A stretch of 29,051 nt of DNA from Candidatus Thalassarchaeaceae archaeon (lineage in GTDB: Archaea; Thermoplasmatota; Poseidoniia; Poseidoniales; Thalassarchaeaceae). The stretch is taken from positions 1 through 29,051 of the forward strand of contig JASLNR010000023.1 of NCBI GenBank assembly GCA_030745885.1, in the 5' to 3' direction. Below are positions 16,568-25,148 of this stretch, piece by piece. Under the pieces are notes generated by a model, which was given only the letters and a program-made list of their open reading frames with translations, was not told where the DNA came from and did no database searches. A program made the position numbers and the translations under genes. How positions within the stretch are numbered: position 1 is the first letter of the stretch; each line of letters begins with the position of its first letter.

Positions 16568-18574
16568 TTATGACATCTCGAAGAAGCGCTCTACGTGCTT
16601 AGAGGTTCTGGCCGGGCTGGTGGTTTGACGAGTGTGCATAGACTGGGGCAAGCAATCTCTGACTCTCTTCTCAAGCAATCGCTTCTCCAATAGTACAATG
16701 ATAGCCTTATCTTCGGCCTTACGAATCGGCCTACCTAATGCCTGCATGATACTGTTTACCGCTGGTTGCAGACTCGCGTATTTCCATGCCTTCGACCTCC
16801 CGAAGCGTCCAGTGTAGTACTCTAGCAAGGCGTCCTGCCTAGCGCTTGGAGGAGATAGGGGAAGGCCTACGCAAACCACAGCATCAAGGATATTTCCTGC
16901 GTAGTCAACACCCTCTGAGAATTTGCCACTTAGTACTCCAAATAATACTGCTTCAACCCCCATAGATTTCCACTCATGGAGCCTTCCTACCGTACCATCG
17001 ACAGATCGCTTGGACATCCCCCTCTCCTCTAGTAATCTCCTCTTACCGAACGTGTAGTCAATATCTGCATAAATCCTATCCAACATCGCATAACTAGGAG
17101 CGAAAACCGCTACGTTTCCATCCGTCTTCTCCAGTACTGATCTAATGTGGTCGCGAATGGAGGCGTAGCTTGCCTCCCTCTCTGTGAACTTGCTAGTTAC
17201 GTCTCTTGCAATAAATACCGGCCTGTTATCGGGCGGGAATCCAGAGTAGTACTCCTTGCACATCGCTTTATCATCGGGGATCCCTAGGATGTCTGAGTAC
17301 ATGGTTGGAGGAAATAAGGTTCCAGACATTAGAATAGAGCCCGCGCACTGCTTGAATATCGGCCCACCGACAACACCCGGATCAAGCAGATGACTGGTCA
17401 CCCGCGGGACTTCCAGAACGTTATCGAAAATCAGAGACAGGGCAGGACTATTCCTGTACTTGATGCAGATATCCAGAAACTCTGCCAATCTGATGCAGTC
17501 GTTTTGCTCGTCCTCATCTATCGAATCATCCTCATCAACCACAACCGAAAGCAGCCTACTGTTCATTCTCATTATTCTGGCAATCCCATCTTCAGGATCA
17601 TTTTCTTCTATGCCCTCTATCGCTCTCGCAATGACTTCCAGGAACTCGTCAGTATCTATCCTCAGGTCGCCAACCTTGGATGATTCATTCTCAGCGGTCT
17701 TCCCCGAGAACCACCTGCTCAATGCGGAGTCTTCCTCCAATGCCTTGACCTGCTTCTCCAGGAGTAATACATCACTATGGCTTTTGGAAACAGGCAAGTC
17801 AAGTTTCTTTGCCGATTCCTCAAGATTTTCCTTGTGCGCATTGACATCAATTCTTGCCCTATTGAACACTTTTGTCGTAACAATTCTTTCCAAGCCGAGT
17901 CTGATTCTGTCTGGTAGGTTGTGTGCTTCGTCTACGACGAGAATTGCGTTATCCAAATCCACACGCATCACGGTAAGCGATTTTTCCCGGACCGCCTCTA
18001 CGAAGACGTGGTTGTAGTCGCAGACTAGAATGTCCGCTTTCCTGACTGCGGATCTTGCTGTCGCCCAAGCACAAATTCCCCTAGCACTCCCCTCCCTGAT
18101 CACCCGGTCAACATGCCTCGGCTCTTCTAGGATAAAATCCTCCAAGTCTGCCCTCCTGCCTTTCCTAGCAGATCCAACAATGCCCTCTTCGCAGGTGCAT
18201 TCACCGGTCGATTTGTTTACGTTATCGCACATTCCTTCCCTGCCGATGATGTCCACTAGGCTAACTTTCGGGATTTCAGTTGGGAGTTTAGAGTTGATTT
18301 GACGCACCGTCTCTACAACAATCCTGTGCTGAGATTGCCTGCCTGTCATAAACAGGATTTTCGGTTTCTCTGGGTTGGCGTTGTAGAAGTTCGCGACTTC
18401 AAATGCCGATGCAAGTGCCGCAGCGGTCTTGCCGATTCCCGTTGGAGCCGCAGCCAATAGGAAATCCCTTTCTCTGAGTGCAATTATTCCATCAGAGACC
18501 ATCTTTTTCTGCGAATCCCTAATCTTTTCATGGGCGAAGAATAGTCGTGCCTCGACTTCTCTCCCAACTGACAT
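16568..18574 (-). CDS. XPD/Rad3-family superfamily 2 DNA helicase
   Basis: A 668-residue ATP-dependent helicase of the XPD/Rad3/DinG group, which unwind DNA 5' to 3' in repair. Walker A is PTGIGKT (44-50), Walker B is the DEAH box in VVDEAHNL (215-218), and motif VI is QALGRPIR (611-618). The N-terminus (FFAHEKIRDSQ) resembles the XPD entry motif. Cysteines at 116, 126, 128 and 168 fall between Walker A and DEAH, where XPD holds a 4Fe-4S cluster, though the CX9CXC spacing is unusual. AGGGGGG lies just before the ATG at 18574, a good Shine-Dalgarno. The gene starts 40 bases after the receiver/PEP-binding gene and probably shares its transcript. Sampled 60-base lines are 38-48% GC. Archaeal XPD versus DinG-like cannot be settled by eye. 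Confidence 0.88.
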   Translation of the reverse strand: MSVGREVEARLFFAHEKIRDSQKKMVSDGIIALRERDFLLAAAPTGIGKTAAALASAFEVANFYNANPEKPKILFMTGRQSQHRIVVETVRQINSKLPTEIPKVSLVDIIGREGMCDNVNKSTGECTCEEGIVGSARKGRRADLEDFILEEPRHVDRVIREGSARGICAWATARSAVRKADILVCDYNHVFVEAVREKSLTVMRVDLDNAILVVDEAHNLPDRIRLGLERIVTTKVFNRARIDVNAHKENLEESAKKLDLPVSKSHSDVLLLEKQVKALEEDSALSRWFSGKTAENESSKVGDLRIDTDEFLEVIARAIEGIEENDPEDGIARIMRMNSRLLSVVVDEDDSIDEDEQNDCIRLAEFLDICIKYRNSPALSLIFDNVLEVPRVTSHLLDPGVVGGPIFKQCAGSILMSGTLFPPTMYSDILGIPDDKAMCKEYYSGFPPDNRPVFIARDVTSKFTEREASYASIRDHIRSVLEKTDGNVAVFAPSYAMLDRIYADIDYTFGKRRLLEERGMSKRSVDGTVGRLHEWKSMGVEAVLFGVLSGKFSEGVDYAGNILDAVVCVGLPLSPPSARQDALLEYYTGRFGRSKAWKYASLQPAVNSIMQALGRPIRKAEDKAIIVLLEKRLLEKRVRDCLPQSMHTRQTTSPARTSKHVERFFEMS

Positions 18575-18614
18575 GGAAACCCCCCTGCAAATAGAACCAC
18601 CAAGAAGATTGGCC

Positions 18615-21557
18615 TCATCTAACTACGATGGCCTCGGAGTCCCTACTGTCGAGGACCACCTTCAGTGGCGAGTCTAGCCTCACGTGGCGTAGACCACCCT
18701 CTTCCGTCAAGGCCTCAATGTCGTCGAGCCATTCCCAATCGACCAAATCGTCCTCGAGGATGGTCAGGTAGCCTATGTTGAAGGTCACGATGTTCTGGAA
18801 GAAGTGGGTGCCCTGAGACGGTTCCACGCGAATGTCCGCCATAGGAACCTCGACGATGGTCTTGGCACCCATTATCTGGTTCCATTGTACGGGAATGCCC
18901 AACGATGGGTCAGATGACCCCCAACGCCCGGGTCCAATCAGAATATATGGCCGGTCCTCCGATCGGAGCCCGGCATCGATCTCCTCGATCACAGGTATGA
19001 TATCCATCGTCTTCATCCTGTTCATACGCTTTGGGTGTACGTAAACGACATCTACAATGTGGTCGATGATGCCATTTCCCAGTGACTTGCTGCTGATGCA
19101 GACGGCCTTGTCCTTATTGACCTCGTCCAGGTCGATGTCGATGTCAACTGATTCGTCCATCAGTGGTCTGACTTGTAAGATGGCGAACTTGCGGTTTCCA
19201 TCTTCGGGATTGACTGTAAGGGCGAACTCCAGCTCTACGGGGCTGCCCAAGAAGTTCTCACACGTCGCGAGGACATGGTGCAGAATGCGTGGGAGGGGAA
19301 AACGCTGGTGCTTGAGGATTGGCGCGAAGGTGACTAGCCTAGGCCCTCCCTCGACCTTTATCGAGTCCACGATCCTGTCGTCAGCAGTGATGTAAGTGGA
19401 ACCGACAAGAGAGAGTCTGCCATCCTCCTCTGCAGAGGATAATCCTAGATGTAGCAGGTTCTCCTCCTCAGCAGCGAGCACCGGCCCCGATTCCCGAACC
19501 ATCGGGATGGCGAAGAAGCGACTCTGTGAGGAACTGATGATTGACTGGGTGCTGTAGAATTGGTGAACCCTCTTGGGCTGGCCCGGACTGAATCTCAGGC
19601 ACTTTCCCCCTGAGGAGACCTGTCTGCCAAGACCGATGCAAACGGCAGCCAGTCCATCCTCCATCTTGAGTGGTTCGACCGGGTAGTGATTTCGACTCCT
19701 TGCCGCCCCGGAGATATCGGGGTAGAAGCGACCCGAAACCTCCCTCCCGACAACCTCCTGAATCACAACTGCCATCTTCTCATCCTCGATGGTGTTGGCA
19801 GTTGCTGTAACGTATTTCTTGGCGCCCCTGTGGAATATCGATGCGTATACCAGTTTTATCGCTTCAAGCAGCCGCCTGAGTCTGACCTCAAGGTCAGGGT
19901 GATCATTCGCGAGCATGTATGTTGCGTACACCCCGGCAAAGGGTTGGTGACTGGAATCCTCGAGCAAGCTCGATGATCGTACGGCCAACGGCCACTCTGA
20001 ATTCTCCAGCATGGCCCTAATCTCACGGACCTCATCATCTCCGAATTGGCTACTCAGGAATGCACGGTCCACTTCATCATCGGATTCGTCATCATGAACG
20101 AATCTAACCAGTTCGTTCCTAGACACGAAGTCGTCGAAGACCTCCGTAGCGATGACTACGGAGTTCGGGACAATGAAATCGATGTCTGGGAAGCCATCAC
20201 CTAACCCCAACTCCCCCATCTTTGTGTAGAAGAACGCGAGACCCCGCCCCTTTCCCCCTAAGCTCCCTCGCCCAATTCTCTGGAAACCAACCTCGTCTAT
20301 GCCAGATTCGTGATCCCTGATCGTCCGCCTCCTAACATCGGAAATATGTGCCAGAACCGACTCAGCGATGTACTTCCTCACGCCTTCTAAGTCCTCAAAA
20401 TCCTCCAAAGTCATCGGTCTGAGGGAGGCTGCGAGCGAGAATTCGGTTCGGGCACGGAGCCAGTGGGAGAATTCGTTCCTCGTCGCATGGAACTCTATGG
20501 TCTCAATCGGTACCCCCTCCAACTCGACGACGAACTCCTCTAGATTCGACGCTCTGCCAATCTCCGTCTCATCAGGCATCCTGAAAATGAAATCGCCGAA
20601 CCCCATCTCCTCAAGCATGAACTCCTCGATCCTCTGGTACAATGCCGGATCTTCCTTGTGGAGGAAGCGGACCCCAAGTCCCTCGGCCGCTTCCTTCAGC
20701 TCGAGGTTCTTTGATTGCAGTAGTATTGGGAGGTACCTGTGACCGCTTTGGGCATAACGAACCAATTCCAATCCCGCTGTGTCCCTCTCACCGTTTTGGT
20801 GGGGAAATCTACCATCGGTGAAGACTCCGATGATATTTCTTGAGTACTTGTCAATTATTTCCTTGGCCGAAGCCATGTCCGAGGCGAGTAGAATCTTCGC
20901 TCGGGCCCTCAGCCTCAGGAGCTTCTCATGGAGGTTACCACCCTCTCCCATGAGTTTCGTTGTCTGCCGCACCAGTTGAGTGTAGAGGAGTGGTAGGTAA
21001 GCAGAGTAGAACCTCCTGCTGTCCTCGACGAGTAGAATGACCTGCACGTCACCGTCCCTTACGTCGTTCTCTACGTTCCTTTCATCCTCAATCAACTTGC
21101 AAATCGAAAGTAGGATTCTGCTATCGCCCCCCCAAACAAATATCCTGTCAATACCATCGCCGGTTCTGAGAGTAGCCAGCTCCCTCGTGTTCTGACTCAG
21201 CATCACCACTGGCACATCCTCTTGATGGACTTTAACCAGCCTGGCAAAGGCGTAGGGATCCATGGTACCTACATTTGTCATAGTGATTACTAGATCGAAG
21301 TTGCGACTAGCGATGAGGCTCAGGGCATCATCGGCATCAGGGCTATGGATGATTCTAGGGGCCTGGGACAGGTTTAGCACCGAGTACTCCTCTTGCAGGA
21401 TTTCTGCGAGATAGCCGGATTCTTCTAGGAGGTAGCGGTCGAACTGACTAGCCACGAGGAGGACCTCTGTGACTTTGAAGGGGGTCAGCCTCTCGAACCG
21501 ATTCCAGTCCGTGACGCCCCCGTCCATAGGATCAGAGTCCGGTTGGCGGCATTGCAT
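18615..21557 (-). CDS. Tandem receiver-like domains fused to a PEP/pyruvate-binding (PPDK N-terminal) domain
   Basis: A 980-residue multidomain protein. Residues about 30-155 look like a response-regulator receiver that lost its phosphoacceptor: FDLVITMTN stands where an Asp is expected. Residues about 172-315 form a second receiver with its acidic pair (E178, D179 in LLVEDS), phosphoacceptor D248 (VFTDGRFP) and Lys 301. Residues about 428-800 match the ATP-grasp nucleotide-binding domain of PEP synthase/pyruvate phosphate dikinase: GSLGGKGRG (431-439), LAVRSSSLLEDS (524-535) and ILQVRPL (793-799). A C-terminal segment (800-980) with GPGRWGSSDP is unassigned. I see neither the phosphohistidine swivel domain nor the PEP/pyruvate TIM barrel, so it cannot be a complete PEP synthase. 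I recall close relatives annotated as PEP/pyruvate-binding proteins in Bacteroidetes; their function is not known to me. ATG 21527 is an alternative start. Confidence 0.85.
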   Translation of the reverse strand: MQCRQPDSDPMDGGVTDWNRFERLTPFKVTEVLLVASQFDRYLLEESGYLAEILQEEYSVLNLSQAPRIIHSPDADDALSLIASRNFDLVITMTNVGTMDPYAFARLVKVHQEDVPVVMLSQNTRELATLRTGDGIDRIFVWGGDSRILLSICKLIEDERNVENDVRDGDVQVILLVEDSRRFYSAYLPLLYTQLVRQTTKLMGEGGNLHEKLLRLRARAKILLASDMASAKEIIDKYSRNIIGVFTDGRFPHQNGERDTAGLELVRYAQSGHRYLPILLQSKNLELKEAAEGLGVRFLHKEDPALYQRIEEFMLEEMGFGDFIFRMPDETEIGRASNLEEFVVELEGVPIETIEFHATRNEFSHWLRARTEFSLAASLRPMTLEDFEDLEGVRKYIAESVLAHISDVRRRTIRDHESGIDEVGFQRIGRGSLGGKGRGLAFFYTKMGELGLGDGFPDIDFIVPNSVVIATEVFDDFVSRNELVRFVHDDESDDEVDRAFLSSQFGDDEVREIRAMLENSEWPLAVRSSSLLEDSSHQPFAGVYATYMLANDHPDLEVRLRRLLEAIKLVYASIFHRGAKKYVTATANTIEDEKMAVVIQEVVGREVSGRFYPDISGAARSRNHYPVEPLKMEDGLAAVCIGLGRQVSSGGKCLRFSPGQPKRVHQFYSTQSIISSSQSRFFAIPMVRESGPVLAAEEENLLHLGLSSAEEDGRLSLVGSTYITADDRIVDSIKVEGGPRLVTFAPILKHQRFPLPRILHHVLATCENFLGSPVELEFALTVNPEDGNRKFAILQVRPLMDESVDIDIDLDEVNKDKAVCISSKSLGNGIIDHIVDVVYVHPKRMNRMKTMDIIPVIEEIDAGLRSEDRPYILIGPGRWGSSDPSLGIPVQWNQIMGAKTIVEVPMADIRVEPSQGTHFFQNIVTFNIGYLTILEDDLVDWEWLDDIEALTEEGGLRHVRLDSPLKVVLDSRDSEAIVVR

Positions 21558-21579
21558 TTCAGAGGACCGGAGGGTGTGC

Positions 21580-21597
21580 CCCGCACGAGCGTGCGGG
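21580..21597. other. GC-rich hairpin upstream of the receiver/PEP-binding gene
   Basis: CCCGCAC-GAGC-GTGCGGG is a perfect 7-base-pair stem with a 4-base loop. It lies 22 bases before the ATG at 21557, so it could fold in the mRNA leader of that minus-strand gene or act as a protein-binding inverted repeat. No TATA box is evident nearby. Confidence 0.5.
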
Positions 21598-21752
21598 ACG
21601 GTGTGTGTTGAGTGTGCTCAGTCTTGCTCTCGCCTTCGTAGCACCCTTGGTGCCTGCCTTGCGTCATATCCGACTGCATTAGAGAGCCTTGCACGATTCC
21701 TGATTCCCCTAAGTCCCTTAGAAAACCCCCTGATTCGGCTTGATTTGTGGTT

Positions 21753-21777
21753 GGGGGGGCGGTTTTGCCGCCCCCCC
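21753..21777. terminator. Strong GC hairpin downstream of the RHH regulator (possible terminator)
   Basis: GGGGGGGCGG-TTTTG-CCGCCCCCCC is a perfect 10-base-pair stem with a 5-base loop, 42 bases past the stop of the minus-strand RHH gene. Its place suits a 3' end or transcript-stabilising structure. It lacks a following T-run on the minus strand, and archaeal termination is normally driven by U-tracts, so a terminator is only one reading. Confidence 0.45.
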
Positions 21778-21818
21778 GTGTTGTTTGTGTGCATCCCATC
21801 CTCGCTCAATCTCTCACC

Positions 21819-22166
21819 TCAAGCGTTCGAATCGTCGTCAAATCGAGAACGCAGATCATCCATGCGTCTCGCGAGAAGTTCCTCTACCGTGGCCCCCTGG
21901 ATCATCTCCTTGCGAATGTACTCGCGAGCAGATTGTCGGAGCACGACATCTGCGGACTCGCCCGCGAATTTGCAGAAGTCACTGAGTCTGATGGTTAGAT
22001 CGGGACCAAGATCGACCTCGACCCTGCCTCCCTGTCCAGGCAACGGAGATGCCAGAAGCCTGCGCACTGCCTCTCTGATGACATCCGACCTATTCCTCAT
22101 CCCATCGAATCCCACGAGCCTGTCCAGTTCCATCAGGTGATCCTCGGGAATCCTCAGCGAGACCAT
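21819..22166 (-). CDS. Ribbon-helix-helix (CopG/Arc-type) transcriptional regulator
   Basis: A 115-residue protein from the ATG at 22166; a GTG at 22184 would add six residues. The first about 45 residues fit a ribbon-helix-helix DNA-binding domain: a beta strand MVSLRIPEDHL, helix LMELDRLVGF, then RNRSDVIREAVRRLL. A second region (about 55-108) contains RLSDFCKFAGESADVVLRQSAREYIRKEM and may bind a ligand or mediate oligomerisation; I do not recognise it. RHH proteins bind palindromic operators as dimers and often repress their own gene. The palindrome at 22229-22257, between this gene and the divergent HD-domain gene, is the natural target. The strong hairpin at 21753-21777 follows the gene. 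Confidence 0.85.
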   Translation of the reverse strand: MVSLRIPEDHLMELDRLVGFDGMRNRSDVIREAVRRLLASPLPGQGGRVEVDLGPDLTIRLSDFCKFAGESADVVLRQSAREYIRKEMIQGATVEELLARRMDDLRSRFDDDSNA

Positions 22167-22200
22167 GGGACTGACGCCGGCCACTTTGAACTACTCCTGA

Positions 22201-22210
22201 GTCTCGAGAC
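22201..22210. repeat. Perfect 10-base palindrome GTCTCGAGAC
   Basis: GTCTCGAGAC equals its own reverse complement and lies 35 bases before the RHH start codon, between that codon and the larger palindrome. It might be a second regulator site or a chance palindrome. Confidence 0.35.
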
Positions 22211-22228
22211 GAGCATGGGCACTTAATT

Positions 22229-22257
22229 GTATTGCATTTGAAATGCAATTGCAATAC
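22229..22257. promoter_or_regulatory. Nested palindromic operator between the RHH and HD-domain genes
   Basis: ATTGCATTT-G-AAATGCAAT (22231-22249) is a perfect inverted repeat with 9-base arms. A second inverted repeat, GTATTGCA (22229-22236) and TGCAATAC (22250-22257), overlaps it with a centre three bases away. The core TTGCA/TGCAA occurs repeatedly. The element is AT-rich against a GC-rich surround and sits in the divergent spacer, 63 bases from the RHH ATG and 62 from the first HD-gene ATG. It is a strong candidate operator for the RHH protein and could control both genes; binding itself is inferred. Confidence 0.65.
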
Positions 22258-22348
22258 GATAGATAGTTCACACAACTAGAACCTCCAGATACTACCCTCA
22301 CAGAGCGATTCAAGGCACATGGGTCCCTGCAACGGCCACGGTGCTCTG

Positions 22349-23663
22349 ATGAAGGTCATCAACGATGCTATCCACGGTCAGTTCAAGCTCGATGGCGTTA
22401 CCCAGGACCTCCTCGGCACACCCGAGCTAAACAAACTCAGTCACATCAAACAATTAGGGCTGGCCCACTTGGTTTTCCCCGGAGCGCATCACACTAGATT
22501 CGAGCATTCCCTAGGTGCTTCGCACGTTGCGGGTTTGATGGCGGAGTCTCTTGATCTGGGCGCACGGGATAGGGCGACCGTCGAGGTCGCAGCAATGCTC
22601 CATGACGTTGGTCATGGCCCGTATTCACACACGCTGGAGCACATTCTTCAAGAGCGTGGGGGGATGGATCACATGTCGGTTACTGAGGGTATTATTCTAG
22701 GAGATTATGATGTGCTGTTGGAAGGTGAGGAAACCTCGGTCGAGAACAGGGAAGCAATTCCTGACATCCTGACTCGACATGGGCTCGATCCTGTTCAAAT
22801 CGCATCTCTGATTCGTGGTCCAGACGCATCTGGGACTGAGAGGTCACTGCTCAATTGGACGGAGGGCAGGGAAGATTTCTCCGGTAGCGATAATACTCTG
22901 GCTCACCTAATCCACGGCCCCGTGGACTGCGACCAGTTGGACTACCTGCTTAGGGACTCGCACTTCACAGGCGTGAAGCATGGAGTTGTGGACCATCACA
23001 GGCTCATCGAATGCCTTCAGAGCCAAGGTGGTGACATAGTCGTCGAGGAGGGTGGTCTTTCTTCGCTGGAGGGCATGCTAGCCGCTAGGGGACTGATGTA
23101 CAGCTCCGTATACTTCCACAGGGTTACGAGAGTGACAGAGGTCATGTTGTCAAGGGCTGTCGAGAGAAGCAGTGAGGCCTTGCCCGACCCTATTGACCTA
23201 CAGCGTAGGGTCGATGCAGAGATTTGGGGTGCACTAAATGACGCGGGGGGGTTCTCTAGGGACATTATCAGGAGACTGAAGTACCGCAAGTTGCTCAAAA
23301 TCTGCTTGAGCCGTCGCAGGGAAGATCTGACCGATGATCAAGCCGGTCGATTGGTGAAACTGGCCAATGACTCCAATTCGAGGCAGGCTATGGAAGACGA
23401 AATCGCCCATCGAGCAGGGGTCGAGCCGGGCTATGTGGCAATCGACGTCCCTAGTGTGAAGCTCCTCATGGCCGAACCTAGGATGGCCCAAGTAGACATC
23501 AGGATCGTCGGAAACGATGGGATGGCCCGGTGGCTGCGTGAATTGACCCCCATGGCGGAAGCCCTCAGGAGGCGGCAGGTCAGCCAAGAAGCAGTATACG
23601 TGATGACGCTCCCCGGAACAGAGAAGAAAGTAGCCGAAATTGCAGAGCGCCACCTGTTCTCCT

Positions 23664-23665
<2 letters not shown>
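22349..23665 (+). CDS. HD-domain phosphohydrolase, SAMHD1/dGTPase-like
   Basis: A 438-residue HD-superfamily protein from the ATG at 22349; an in-frame ATG at 22319 would add ten residues. Metal-ligand motifs appear in order: His in TRFEHSLG (about 53), the HD pair in AAMLHDVGHGPYSH (85-86), and an Asp in DCDQLDYLLRD (193 or 195). The N-terminal IHGQFKLDG resembles the family's opening D/H-x-IHG block. These features place it with dNTP triphosphohydrolases such as SAMHD1 and bacterial YwfO-like proteins, which cut dNTPs to nucleosides and triphosphate. The C-terminal 150 residues are less conserved and contain basic segments. It diverges from an RHH regulator across a palindromic operator, suggesting regulated dNTP pool control. 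Activity on dNTPs is inferred from family. Confidence 0.87.

Positions 23666-25148
<1,483 letters not shown>

Larger units (their letters stand above)
21558..21818. other. Hairpin-rich spacer without a recognisable gene
   Basis: These 261 bases separate two minus-strand genes. Besides the two strong hairpins listed separately, I see short inverted repeats GCACC-CTT-GGTGC (21641-21653) and CTAAG-TCC-CTTAG (21709-21721), and a direct repeat CCTGATTC (21699-21706 and 21729-21736). No tRNA or other known RNA family was recognised and the short open frames lack coding character. It could hold a promoter and leader for the receiver/PEP-binding gene, or a structured small RNA. Confidence 0.4.

Noticed and set aside
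17390..18017. Plus-strand frames of 97 and 185 codons opposite the helicase
   Set aside because: They are Ser-rich complements of the helicase coding frame; the helicase has clear motifs throughout.
21558..21818. Spacer considered as SRP RNA, RNase P RNA or a tRNA
   Set aside because: No conserved loops of those RNAs, no T-loop TTCGA with matching acceptor, and the stems do not form a known fold.
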